A stretch of DNA of 64,000 nt from Allacma fusca (lineage: Eukaryota; Arthropoda; Collembola; Symphypleona; Sminthuridae): the NCBI GenBank assembly GCA_947179485.1, contig OX359250.1, positions 47,589,450-47,653,449 on the forward strand, written 5' to 3'. Below the pieces are notes generated by a model. The model saw only the letters and a list, made by a program, of their open reading frames with translations. It ran no database searches and had not been told where the DNA came from. Shown piece after piece: positions 9,651 through 21,251 of the stretch. A program made the translations under genes and the position numbers. Each line of letters starts with the position of its first letter. Position 1 is the stretch's first letter.

Positions 9651-11549
9651 GTATTACAAGTTACAAAACTGAATATTGATTAACACTTAATTTTAAAAAG
9701 TACCATATTGACGTTTGCACTAATTCTCAAAGGTACCATTTTCATGCTTTGCGCTTAGAGTACAAATAACTTCTCAACTTCAAATAAAAATAGTATTTTA
9801 ATTACAAATATTAAATTTTGTAATTATGACAATGATTTAGGAAAACAGCACATGAGACTGCTAACTACTTGGATAGTGCATGAAGATATAAATGGAGCGT
9901 TTACTTAAAAAACAACGTATTTTATGTAACAACTTGTTGAAGTAATTCCATTTAGTGTATGGTTTTGGTAGTTTTTTTATTTGCAGTTATAAAAAAGTCA
10001 AATTAAATTTTAAACCCATACGATTACTTAGAGCACTATATTATACACAAACGAACAAATATACACTATTTCGAAACTCGTGGCACTTAACTTTTATAAA
10101 AAATGAAAATGATCCAGAAAAATACTTTTACAAAGCAGAAACTTACAATTAGTGGGGTAGATTAGAATAAAATTCTCTGCAATAATCACTTGGAAGGTAC
10201 ATTTTAAAATCCTGGAGATCGCGCCATTTTCGCTCATTGAGTTTGATTGCTTATACACAGTTTGCTAATGCATGTACATGAGTATACGTACATTTGGCAC
10301 GTAAAAATGGTACTTTCTCACTGGGGAATTTTAACCGGAAAGCATATGGCACTTTTTCAAATTAAACTCGCAGCAAAATGGTATCTTTTGTAATTTAGCC
10401 AGCGGTATAGAGATGCTGTATAAGTTTCGTCCATTCCGTAAACTTACAAAGTAGCGAAAAGTGACGTCACTTTCGCTGTATAAGTTCTATAAGTTTCCCT
10501 CATCTAAAGGGTGCGCTAACTCCCTATTGAAGGAATCTTATAAAATCACAAATTAGTGTACACAGCAATATTAGTGAAACTCTGTTTTGTGCTGTAGCCT
10601 GCAGTTACATTACTACTAAAGGCAATGGACTTCATTTAAGTTAAGTATAATTATATAATTTTTAATCAAGCGTTTTTACTTTTAAGTTTCGTAGTCATAT
10701 ATGTATGTGTTAATTTATAATGTGTAAGTCCTATATGTCTGATTGTTAATTTTAATGTATTGAATGTAGTTCTATAAGTAAATCCAGGTTTTAATAATTA
10801 TTATGTGTACATTTCTTTCCTGTGTTTCAGTTACCATTTGCAGTGCGTTGAGGAAAGGAATTCATTCCGACCTCCTGTGACAACGTAAGTTCCACATCCA
10901 TACAATAGGCATCATATTATTTATATTTTTACTTTCAAAATAGTTTACGATGCAATGCACATGAAATGCATAAAGTTAACGTGGCAAATTATTTTTGAAG
11001 GAACCACTGGTGGACGTGTACTACTGGGTATGGAGAAGTGAATCCAATGTGCAATAGGATGGTAGAAGGAAGAATTGCTGCATCATTATCCGTTTTACTT
11101 TTACATTTCTGTGCATACAAATCTATTCATCTAATTCTAAAAATGTACATATTGTTTGTATTATGTGAATGAATGTGAATAATTAAACACATGAGTCTGA
11201 ATTTGAATTTTTCGTAATTATTTTGAAACCCAACAATATTATTTTTCGTAGTTGAATCCAAAATCAGACAGATGGCGCATTTTAGAAATGCTTCGCAGCT
11301 CTGTCGCTAACTGGAGATTTTGCGATATCGTTCCGAAAGTGATAGGAAGCGAAAATGCGGACATTTGCTACTCATAAAGAAGTCATTCTTAATATATCCT
11401 GAAACATTAGCGATATCAGAACGAGATCAGTGTGCTGGCTGGGAAATGAACACGATTTTTTTAGGTAATTGTCCAGAGTGTTTGTAAATTTCTTGCGTTT
11501 TTCCTAGCTTGGAACCTGAATAATATTGGGGACTCGTCAGCAAGATAGT
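9651..11549. other. Intergenic or intronic DNA, no gene seen
   Basis: AT-rich sequence with frequent stops in all frames. The only recognisable feature is at about 10411-10528. It has GTATAAGTT/TATAAGTTTC motifs, GTGACGTCACTTT and ACTCCCTA, and resembles one half of element K (34753-35043), so it is probably a decayed copy. Confidence 0.5.
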
Positions 11550-11870
11550 TATAGTGGCCTCAAAGCGAAGCTTTAAATATACCAAGTCATTCTCAGTTTC
11601 TAAACCAGCATCATCTATTTGGTAGGAAATGTGTGCGACCCAGCGTGTTTCGAACTGTCTGCAGCAAATGCTTAATTTATTGTAATTTTATTTTAATTCA
11701 TTATTTTAATTAAATAATATATTTATTTTCGTCCACTTTAATTTGAGTAAATCAATTTAAAATCCAGATAATTATCCTTTGGAAGTAATTATTGAAGTAA
11801 TGCAAATTATCATTACTTTAAATTATCTTAATTCGTAATTTCCGTTGCACTCTTAGAAATTCTCGGTTTT
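11550..11870 (-). repeat. Dispersed repeat, inverted partial copy
   Basis: This is the reverse complement of part of the repeat at 12250-13170. Both contain, in the sense of the other copies, a CTGCAGACAGTT/CAGCAAACAGTT block, CACACATTTCCTA and GGTATATTTAA. The two copies face each other across about 400 bp and so form a loose inverted repeat. No coding potential. Confidence 0.6.
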
Positions 11871-12249
11871 TCAACAGTTTCCCTTTTCTGGCCTAATGGG
11901 AGACGAAATGTTATTGAACTCTGTACTGACAATTACAAATCTTTCGAAATAAAGGAAAAAAATAGTTTTGAATTTCCAAGCCAATTTTGTTGTGAAGAAG
12001 ATTTTGAGAATTTTTTTCCCAGTAAGTGATACAATTTTATCAAAAATTCCTCCTGGGAACATTTGAAGCTCAACAGCTGTTGTAAGTGAATAGATTTAAT
12101 CCTCGTAAAACAAATTTAAATCACATGAGGTTTTGAAAATAAATCCCTGATTTAAAACAAAATCAGCATTTCAAACTTTGCGGTTCGATAAAAGCATTTT
12201 ATTCATTTCTTGCACTATGATTTGAATTTACTAATTTTATTCTTGGGCG

Positions 12250-13170
12250 GATCCAATATGACTTTCCCATGCGAAAAAGCATCAGTTTCAGTTTGGAGGA
12301 CGATTTACTTTTAAAATGTAACGGGAGTTAGTACAATTAAAATTAATAACTGATAGATATGACTTAAATACCAGGAAGGGATAATTATTATCGTTAATTC
12401 AAATATATTTACCCAAAAATGAAGACGAAAGTCGAAATCATTAAAATTGAACTTTCGAATTAATTAAAATTGCAATAAATTACGCATATGCAGCAAACAG
12501 TTAGAAATGCGCCGGGTCAAACACATTTCCTAACAAAGAGACGATGCTGATTTATAAAATGATATTGACGTGGTATATTTAAGGTAAGTTAAGTAATATT
12601 TAAATATTTCTTTTACGCCATATAACTATTTGTTACTCTTCAAGGATTTGGGTTCCTCTAGGTCCAAGTCAATGATGACTGACTGCTATTACAATGGTGT
12701 ATCAACATTACCAGATGTTCACTCCATGTTGACTTACAATTCTTCCTGGATGTAAGAATCTTACAAAACATTAGGGAAGATTACCTCAAAAAATGTTTAT
12801 ATTTTAGCATATAGTTCAATATACAATATTATATATATCAAAATGAAATCTGCAGTTGCTAGAAACGTTCCAAAATATTTGAACAGCTTTATAAAATAAA
12901 ATACACAGAACAATATTTGATGTCTCACAAATTATCACAAATTTAGATGAGAGTGGGACGTATTACAGAATGTGAGTTTGTTTATTATTAATTTTCAGAC
13001 AGAGTTTTCAGCCTAATTCATAAAATATGTCATGGATTTTCTAAGCTGCTTTTACTTACTATCAGGACTTTTAAGTAAGAAATTTGGACATGACCTAAAA
13101 CTGTAAAGAAATTCAGTTTCAGTTTAGAAGTTGTTTTGCAGATTAATTTTGTGTGAAACGGATAGAAACA
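12250..13170 (+). repeat. Dispersed repeat, direct copy
   Basis: This shares ordered blocks with 41150-43914 and 60360-61760: CATCAGTTTCAGTTTGGA, TTACGCATATGC followed by AAACAGTTAGAAAT, GACGATGCTGATTTA, GGTATATTTAAGG, and CATGGATT-TCTAAGCTGC followed by GGACATGACC. The copies are diverged and carry indels, and no frame is conserved. The family is not identified. Confidence 0.65.
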
Positions 13171-13634
13171 ACTGCCCGTACTGATTGTGAGTGAATAAAA
13201 TTAAAAAGTTTGATTTTCTTGTAGCTTTGCTTGACTTTGGAAAAATTATTATTAAAAAGAAAATTATTTATGGAAATGTAAAGTTGATTATTTGGTATGG
13301 GATAGTTTTCTTAATAAAATAAGAAGAAAAGATTCATATTGCATTGAGGGTACGGATGTGAAAAATTTGTACCCGAATATTAAGGTACCCGTATAACAGG
13401 AAATTCCCATGTTTACCCTTTTCCTGACGCAAATTCATATTTTGACATGTCTTTCTGAAATACAGTAGTCTGAAAATCTCACAATTGAAAACATTACCCA
13501 TTATTGGGGTGAAATGAAGCGTCGAACAAGTTTTTGCCGCCCAATTATCTTATGAGCGTTTCAAAATCACAACCAACTGCTGGCAGGATTGAGCCCCATT
13601 GACGTCTCGAGATGAAGGGAGGTGGTACGCCCCA
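13171..13634. other. No gene seen
   Basis: AT-rich spacer between the dispersed repeat and inverted-repeat unit O. Some GGTACCCG-like motifs occur at 13345-13400, too few to call an element. Confidence 0.4.
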
Positions 13635-14134
13635 GGCTATTTCTTAAATACGGACTTTAGAGGCTCGGGATTGATGCAAACTTGTTCACTGGCATACAAG
13701 GACCTTAAATCGGGTAACATGATACCAGGCCTGGTTTTGGCCACTAAGAAATGCATTACTAGAGTTGTTGTATGCCGATCTGTACCAAATAAAATGCTTT
13801 CGGGCTTAAAATCAAATCCCGAATCTAATTTTGGTAACTAATGTTTCACTCCGGCATCCAAAGCGGGCACCATGATGCCCGGAATGACCAAGCGTTTAAA
13901 ATTTGCACCAAATGAATGCAGTTTTGTATTTTGAGGCACGGTTTCCATATAAATCTGTTATTATTGCTGTGTCGCTATGCCTGTACCCGGGTAGCATGAT
14001 ACCCGGACCTTGACAAAAACAACCAAAATCTTCAATAAATTAAAAACAGGGAATTCTCACGATACTAGATGGATCAACCTGTAATTCTGATGAACGTTCC
14101 ATACCGGGTAACATAATACCCGGTACAGCTAAGT

Positions 14135-14836
14135 AGTAAACAAAATCTGATTTATAAATACTTTAAATAATTTGAAGGCTTACTACACATCGTATTTCCA
14201 GAGTTAAGCAACTTGACTGAGTGAAATCACAAGTCGCACGTTACAGCCATGATCTTCAGACAAGTTCAAGTGTAAAGATTTGTCCCATGTCGTTGAGTTT
14301 AATGTATATGTAAACGTCTACTTACAAAGTCTTAATAACTGACATCAGTTATTTCTGCTAAGCGTATTCGAAGACGCCTAAGTATTTATACAAGTGAGTA
14401 TTGTGTGGATGTAACGCTTAAATGCATTGCATATACATACTTATATTGCACTCGTGATTTGTTCCGAAATCATGTACACATGTATTGCCGTTTTCATGTC
14501 TTATCAGCAGAACAACGATCATGTTTTCTCAATACTTATCATTTCGCAACTGCCAATTACATTTCAAAGGTTTTAGATTATGTCACACTGATATATAAAT
14601 GCAGCCTGTCCGTAAGTGTTAGTACACATGATTGTTTTGTCTTCGGATTTTTCCAAGTAGCAGTCGAGGCTTTTGAATTAATTTATGTATCTAGTGGAAC
14701 TCAAAACTCAGCCAGAATGACTGAGAACATTACATTATATATATATAATATATATATACAACATATATATAATATATATATACAATATATATATAATATA
14801 TATACAATATATATACAATATATATATACAATATAT
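14135..14836. other. Loop of unit O ending in an (AT)n microsatellite
   Basis: No gene is supported. From about 14733 the sequence becomes an (AT)n tract with interspersed ACA. The LTR element inserted into this tract, and the tract resumes at 18083. Confidence 0.6.
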
Positions 14837-15116
14837 TGTAAGAACACTGATGTGTAATGTAAAGGTTGGCAATAGTGTAGGGTGGCTCACTGGTAGAAAG
14901 TAATAAAGATAGGTCAAGCTATGTCAAGAGTGAAGCCTGGAATGACCTCCCTTAATTTATTCAACAGAATAGATGGTAGTCGTTTAGTTAGGTAAGCATC
15001 GTGTAGTAAGCATTGGTTAATATCTTTCGTAATATTATAATTCATTATTTCTAAAACTAGCAATAATTGTTTGACTCAATAATAACAACTATGGTTATTC
15101 TAATAATGTCGTAACA
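14837..15116 (-). repeat. 3' LTR of the 3.2-kb LTR element
   Basis: 280 bp, TG...CA termini, nearly identical to 17803-18082. It directly abuts a polypurine tract on its inner side (15117-15128 on the minus strand). Confidence 0.92.
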
Positions 15117-15233
15117 CTTCTCCTTCCCGGGGTGGGGTGTTTTGAGACTGGTACATCTCTCCGTCATGGGAGTGTTACAGGTCAAGCACTCATTATTGTC
15201 GGCTGTTGGTCACATCAATGAATTGGAAATTAT

Positions 15234-16892
15234 CTAAGTGTCATTTATTCTTGGTAGTACTCCTGGTGTTCTTGCCTGAATTGTTATCCATTGTCTGAAG
15301 ATATAGCAGTCACTTAATTTGTGATTGCCAGTATTACAGAAGGGACACGGTGGTGGTACTGTTGTGGTTGTGGAGGTTCGTAGAGTGTGGGTAGGGTGAT
15401 TGTTGTCCTCTGGGTAATGGTTTTTTAAGCGTCTTCGTTGCTGTAAGACTTTTTTTGAAAAGATGTCATGTCTTGTATTCGAGTTGTTCTCACGTTGGTA
15501 TTTATGTTGGTGATTCCATTTCTGTCGTTTGTTTAGTTCCGTGAAATTATTTGTTTTAGAAAAACTGTATAAATTATTGGGACCTGAAGAGGGATTAATT
15601 ATTTTTCTTATGGATTTAGCATTATTGAATGTTGTAGGGGGTGTGTGAATCTTTATCACGCGTTGGGGTAGATCTTCTAGACGAGGTAGGGATTGTTGGG
15701 CGCTTGGATATTGAAAGTTAGAGATGTTTCGGTTATTAGTGGAATGAAATCGATGATGTCGTAGGTCAGATCCTTGTCGTGGGAAGAAACGGGGATAATC
15801 TGGGGTATAGGGAGCGTTATTGAATGTTTTGGGAATAAGGGATAACGACGGCGGATGTTTTCGTGTTTGTGGGGGCGTCGGAGGACCATCAAATACAATT
15901 GACATCAATGGAATGAGCTTTGGTTTGGTTCTAGAATTGTTGATACGGTGGGAGGTTTCCGTGATAACTTGCTGTGTGGCCTGATGATCTCCCTTCTTCA
16001 TCAGGCTGTTTAGTTTCCCGAACACCAGTTTTGATCCTGGCGTGAGGGGTATTGTTTGAGTCGTAGAATGCATTGACATGATTGAGTTGATATGTGTTGT
16101 GGTCAGGAACTTGCTGGTTGAGTTGTCTAAATTGTTGCTGAGTTGGATTGTTGTTTCTTTCTTGGTAGCTGTTATTTGGGTTGGTGTTAAAGTTGTTCAT
16201 TTCATTTATCCATCGTTTGAAACTATAGCAGTGACGTAGCTGATGGGTGTTTGTATTGCAGAATGAACAAGTGTGGGATGTAGTTGTAGTTGTTTGTGGA
16301 AGTTGAACTGGTATCTGGTCTGTCGTTATAGGCATAGTTGGAGGTAGTGGTTGAATTGTGTTTCTTATTGGACATTCATAAAGTTTCGAAATGTCTGTTG
16401 TAGGTTTTTGTAGAAGTGGAGCGTTGTGGGCTTGGAATTTAGATGTGTAGAATTCTAGTTGTTTTTGTAATTCGGTCATTGTTCCATCAGCACCAAGCTT
16501 TAGTTGAATGTTCCAGGTTAGGTCTTGTGGTAGTCCCTGGTAGAGGTAATCAAGTTTGCAGGAGTCAGTCATTGTGGGGTCCATCCGTTTAAAGATACTT
16601 AGTTTTTTATAGATATATTCGCGAGCGTTATCTGTTTCAGCACGGAATATTTAGCCAAATTCTCTGCTGTAGCGATTGCTTTATCGTCCTTTACTGAAAA
16701 AGCATTCTGGATTTGTTCTTCGAATTCTTTAAAGCGTTGTTGGCAATAAGCAATATTCAAATTCTCGAGAAAAGAATCATTGGAGAAGCTCCACCAATGT
16801 AGAGCAGGTCCGGTGAGTAGGGAATCCATATTTTCGAATTTCCATTTGTCGGTTAGTTTAAAGTGTACACATCTGTAGTTAACTGATTTCAA
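15234..16892 (-). pseudogene. Gag-like coding region, broken into three frames
   Basis: Three consecutive minus-strand ORFs (16599-16892, 15931-16584, 15234-16079) cover one gag-like region with frame changes near 16590 and 16000. The first two look like capsid sequence: a TGPALHWWSF segment and a LDYLYQGLP segment of the kind seen in retrotransposon Gag. Two short zinc-knuckle-like motifs follow in different ORFs: CSFCNTNTHQLRHCYSFKRW and CPFCNTGNHKLSDCYIFRQW. Both fit CX2CX4HX4C and share the following aromatic and RW/QW residues, so the knuckle region appears duplicated. The tail is Asn/Gln/Pro-rich. No pol follows before the polypurine tract. Whether the frame changes are real or sequencing errors cannot be settled here. 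Confidence 0.65.
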
Positions 16893-17262
16893 CCAAGCAA
16901 TACATTATGAGCGTCCGTCATAGATTGGAATATTAGAGAAAATTTCGTTATGTAGAAATGAAGTCATGATTTAGTAGCGATGCATTCACTCGTGTCCGTT
17001 TGGATCAGTTAATTCAATATTTACTAGTATAGGGTATAGTATAAGCGATAATGTTAATAGGAACCATGGGGTGAACTTGGCAGTGAGAGATAATCAGGTC
17101 GCAGCGACTTCCACACTAATTCTCTAAGTTTTTGTAATTTTAGAAAAAATTGGGCAGGGGTTCCCCCTAAATTTGCACTTTTATCTAAATTATTCCAAGT
17201 CTTTAGAATTTTTTAAAAATTTTGGGCTGGGGTTCACCCTAAATTTGCACTTTCTCAGATTC

Positions 17263-17491
17263 CGGTAGTGATAATGATCAAACCGTGGTCTGTGTGATCA
17301 AGATTTCGGTAGTGCTATTACTAGCAAACCGTAGTCTTGACTAATACTTCGGTAGTGATAATTATCAAACCGTTGATTTCGGTAGTGCTATTACTAGCAA
17401 ACCGTAGTCAGGATTTAAACTTTGGTAGTGATAATTATTAAACCGTTGTATTTTGCAGTATTACTCCGGTAGTGGTGTTTAAACCAAACCG
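17263..17491 (-). repeat. Array of six short hairpin motifs in the element's leader
   Basis: Six copies of a CGGTAGTG...CAAACCG unit lie at about 17263, 17307, 17350, 17380, 17423 and 17467. The middle alternates between ATAATTATC and CTATTACTAG. Each can fold (CGGT with ACCG, plus inner AT pairs). A looser seventh copy lies near 17622. The array sits in the untranslated leader between primer-binding site and gag, where retroelements keep packaging or dimerisation signals. Nearby, about 17137-17180 and 17200-17257 are another imperfect duplication (GGGGTTC-CCCTAAATTTGCACTTT). Confidence 0.7.
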
Positions 17492-17784
17492 TAGAGTTAG
17501 TTATAGATACGAAAGTGAATAAAAAAAACTCGTTGATGCCCGTGATTAAACGTACTGCCCGTGTCACTGTGTAATTGCAATTAATTAATTGCCACTTTAA
17601 TGTGTTTGTGTGAGTATAGCTCGGTAGGATATAAATATCAACCGTGGCTATAAAGAGTAAACAAATGTGTAAAAAAATGTGGATAGAATAGTCTCTCCGT
17701 GGGGGAGGAGGAGGTGGGGATCACTGTGTAATTATTAAAAAAGCACTGTAAAAATTGAGCACAATTACCAAAATGAGAGGATCA

Positions 17785-17802
17785 GTCACGAACTCGGCGC
17801 CT
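17785..17802 (-). other. Probable primer-binding site
   Basis: Minus-strand AGGCGCCGAGTTCGTGAC immediately follows the 5' LTR. Its position and GGCGCC start fit a tRNA primer site; the tRNA was not identified. Confidence 0.5.
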
Positions 17803-18082
17803 TGTAAGAACACTGATGTGTAATGTAAAGGTTAGCAATAGTGTAGGGTGGCTCACTGGTGGAAAGTAATAAAGATAGGTCTAGCTATGTCAAGAGTGAA
17901 GCCTGGAATGACCTCCCTTAATTTATTCAACAGAATAGATGGTAGTCGTTTAGTTAGGTAAGCATCGTGTAGTAAGCATTGGTTAATATCTTTCGTAATA
18001 TTATAATTCATTATTTCTAAAACTAGCAATAATTGTTTGACTCAATAATAACAACTATGGTTATTCTAATAATGTCGTAACA
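17803..18082 (-). repeat. 5' LTR of the 3.2-kb LTR element
   Basis: 280 bp, TG...CA, matching 14837-15116 nearly base for base. It is followed on the right by the resumed (AT)n tract. Confidence 0.92.
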
Positions 18083-18742
18083 ATATATATAATATATTCT
18101 GCATACATTGTATATACACTACAGTACATACAAAACTGTGTCAATACAATGTGTGGTAAACTTTAAAATCATCTAATTTCAATAATGTGGTACTTCATGC
18201 AACAATACTTCAATAATTTAGAAGTTCATTGACAGCGCTGTACAACTTAGCTGTACCGGGTATTATGTTACCCGGTATGGAACGTTCATCAGAATTACAG
18301 GTTGATCCATCTAGTATCGTGAGAATTCCGTTTTTAATTTATTGAAGATTTTGGTTGTTTTTGTCAAGGTCCGGGTATCATGCTACCCGGGTACAGGCAT
18401 AGCGACACAGCAATAATAACAGATTTATATGGAAACCGTGCCTCAAAATACAAAACTGCATTCATTTGGTGCAAATTTTAAACGCTTGGTCATTCCGGGC
18501 ATCATGGTGCCCGCTTTGGATGCCGGAGTGAAACATTAGTTACCAAAATTAGATTCGGGATTTGATTTTAAGCCCGAAAGCATTTTATTTGGTACAGATC
18601 GGCATACAACAACTCTAGTAATGCATTTCTTAGTGGCCAAAACCAGGCCTGGTATCATGTTACCCGATTTAAGGTCCTTGTATGCCAGTGAACAAGTTTG
18701 CATCAATCCCGAGCCTCTAAAGTCCGTATTTAAGAAATAGCC

Positions 18743-18975
18743 CCCTCGGGCATTTACCAAGAATATGTCCTAAGGTTTCAAACTCATTGCAGTTTCTGCA
18801 ACGGCTATTTCCTTGGCTGTATCCGGGGTTGGTTTTTACTGGCAAAACATTTGCAGCCATTTTAATTGCATTGGTCCATTCCGATGTTGAAAGGCCGGCT
18901 TTGCTTTTTATCCATTTATTTGCAGCTGTGTGTTCGGAGTATTGAATGACGCCTTGTCCTTTAGTAGGAAGTTTA
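18743..18975 (-). pseudogene. C-terminal fragment of an R2-like reverse transcriptase
   Basis: About 77 codons on the minus strand are open and resemble the C-terminal part of R2/NeSL-type non-LTR retrotransposon proteins. They include KLPTKGQGVIQYSEH and NKWIKSKAGLSTSEWTNA, then a cysteine-histidine motif CRNCNEFETLGHILGKC (CX2C...HX4C). Upstream and downstream coding is missing. The frame stops at the outer edge of the right arm of unit O, which suggests O formed or inserted inside this LINE remnant. Too short to assign a clade firmly. Confidence 0.7.
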
Positions 18976-19691
18976 ACTAATTGACTACTCAGTAGTCAAC
19001 GTTCTCTATAGTCACCTTTTCTATGCGGTCCCCTGCGATGTGACTATAAAGAGGTTTGACTGTATTACATTACTGTATGAAGAGCCCGACTCATTTTTGT
19101 GTAGTAGTTATAAAGTTATTTGTTTTATACCCTGTAAGTAGTAATCTCGAAAAGTACCAGAATTATTTCAACACATGTATTATTATTACTAGCTTTATTG
19201 TCGGCATTCGGGTTGTACTAAACTCTGAACCACCTGAACCAGTGAACCATCTGAACCACCCCCGAAATTGCTATTTTCTGAGGTGGTTCAATGAACCAAG
19301 CAATAAAGCTATGAACCAGGGCTCCAAGCTCTGAACCACCCCCAAAATTGCTATTTTCTGAGGTGGTTCAATGAACCAAGCAATAAAGCTATGAACCAGG
19401 GCTCCAAGCTCTGAACCACCCCCAAAATTGCTCTTTTCTGAGGTGGTTCATTGAACCAAGCAATAAATCTCTGAACCACCTCTGAACCATGGTTCCAAGC
19501 TCTGAACCACCCCCAACATTGCTCTTTTCTGAGGTGGTTCATTGAACCAAGCAATAAATCTCTGAACCACCTATGAACCAGGGCTCCAAGCTATGAACCA
19601 CCTCTGAACCAGGGCTCCAAGCTATGAACCACCTCTGAACCAGGGCTTCAAGCCCTGAACAACCTTTGAACCCGGGTTAAAAGATCTGAAC

Positions 19692-20637
19692 TAGTGTTTC
19701 TTGTCATTTTTAAGTTAACCCCAATTACTAATTGAACTTCCAAGTTCTGTTCAATTGCAGCTATTTTACACCAGGGAATTGTAAGTGTCGGTTTATGTGC
19801 AATTTCTGTATACTTAAATTGTAATTACAAAAGCATTAAATACTTGCAATTACAGGTTAAGCACAACTGCAATTGCAAGTGCATGTACTGCAAAAAGTTA
19901 ATGGCAACTTGTAATCGTTTCGAATGTGAGAGCAAAATTCCACAAAATGTCTGAATAAGTCATTTTACTCTATTAAATAATGTACATAACAATCACGAGT
20001 ATTGTGTCAACGCGTGTAATTACTGTATTCACAATGCGTATACAATTTCGTCCGTTAGTGAGCAAATTGATGTAAGTGAATTTTCGATTAGCATCAAAAT
20101 GTTTCCCTTTACACAAAATTATAGAAAAATAGGCCAAATATTTTAAGGATTGAAAAGGTGTTAAAGGATGAAATTTGGCCTTGGTAGGCTTAAAGAAAGG
20201 CTATATACACCATTATACTTTAGTTGAATGATTATACATACATTACATCTAGATCGTTTTATTTAATACACTTTGTTCAATTGAGTGAAACACTATGTAT
20301 GTATATGTATATCATCTTGCTACCATTCAAAAATGCAAAGGTCATTTTGCCTCTGTCGGGACGATTTATACTGTATATCAGTTAACTTGCAATTACAAAT
20401 TGCAATTGCACTTGCAATTGTAATTATCGGTGCAATTACATCCAGATGTTTTTAAAAATGCCTTACCAACTGCAAGTAACTTATGAACTAACTGTAAGTT
20501 CAATTTAGGTTATTTGCACGATTTAATTGCCGCATTTTAGCAAGTACCAGTTACGGCATTACTAGTACTTGCATTATCAATTATAAGTTCAATTGCAAGT
20601 TCAGTTATTCCCAAAACTTGCACCGACAGAAACACTA
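19692..20637. mobile_element. Element R: CAATTGCAAGT-array element inside B
   Basis: Inverted ends begin TAGTGTTTCT(T)GTC and end in the reverse complement (GAAACACTA). Flanks ATCTGAAC and CTCTGATC match at 6 of 8 positions, as expected for an aged 8-bp duplication within the B repeat. The terminal few hundred bases on both sides are rich in TGCAATTGCAAGT and CAATTGCAAG, a self-complementary motif. The central part is plain AT-rich DNA with no ORF. Confidence 0.6.
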
Positions 20638-21251
20638 CTCTGATCCACACTTGACCCAGGGTTCCAGGCTCTGAACCACCCTTGAAACAGTGCTCCAGGC
20701 TTGTGCTGCGCTCGGGTCAAGGATTTATAAAGATCCGACCACGAACTTGACTTGACCCCGACTTCTCGTATTTCTATATAAGTACGTATTTCAAGATAAC
20801 CCGAACTTGACAATTTCAGTTCAAGTAATACTTGAATGGAACTAGTTCGGGTTTTCAAGTAATTCTCAGATTACTTGACCATGATTTTATACGCGCGTTT
20901 CGGGTCCAACGTTAACTCGACTTGACCATGACCCGAACTTGACCATGAACTTGAACTTTCAAGTACAAGAAACCTGATTTGTACGACACCAAAATACTTA
21001 AATTTTATTGGAGAAAAATTTATATTTGTGAGGTGTGTACGTGAACATACTTCTACTTCGTTTCTAGCACACTAGGTTTCAGCCAGCATCACGCGAGCAA
21101 CCGCCTCTAAAAACAAAAATTGTATTTTTGGTCCTTCTCACTGAATGTAGAATGTTGGTACAATGGAGTTCTACTCTGGTTTCGAGTAGCCGGTGTCTCT
21201 GGTGTCTCAGTTGACATTTTTGGTAACACAGAACTCCTTTTAGGTTTTGTT

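Larger units (their letters stand above)
14837..18082 (-). mobile_element. Non-autonomous LTR retrotransposon (3.2 kb)
   Basis: Two direct 280-bp LTRs bound this element (14837-15116 and 17803-18082). Both run TGTAAGAACACTGA...GTCGTAACA (TG...CA) and differ at only a few positions. On the minus strand the 5' LTR (right) is followed by a likely primer-binding site (AGGCGCCGAGTTCGTGAC, 17785-17802). The 3' LTR (left) is preceded by a polypurine tract (GGGAAGGAGAAG, 15117-15128). Flanking ATATAT is compatible with a 4- or 6-bp target duplication but lies in an (AT)n tract. The interior has only gag-like ORFs and a hairpin-rich leader. No protease, RT or integrase is present, so it must depend on another element's enzymes. 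Confidence 0.9.
13635..18742. mobile_element. Inverted-repeat (foldback-like) unit O, split by an LTR element
   Basis: Two arms of about 500 bp (13635-14134 and 18244-18742) are near-perfect reverse complements, with only a few differences visible by eye. Each arm carries four imperfect palindromes of the type CCGGGTANCATGATACCCGG (in the left arm at about 13711, 13863, 13985 and 14103). The loop holds about 700 bp of AT-rich sequence plus the LTR element at 14837-18082. Short ORFs in the arms (such as 13599-13841 and its mirror 18536-18760) lack known motifs. No target duplication is visible. The near identity of the arms suggests a recent origin, or a locally inverted duplication. Confidence 0.7.

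Noticed and set aside
13340-13420. Small GGTACCCG motif cluster as another motif-array element
   Set aside because: No inverted ends or duplication could be placed. The same applies to GGTACCTGTACC motifs near 37300-37390.
13599-18760. 80-codon ORF and its mirror copy (YFLNTDFRGSGLMQTC...)
   Set aside because: It spans the palindromes of the inverted arms. There is no homology I recognise, and conservation is explained by the arms being near-identical DNA.
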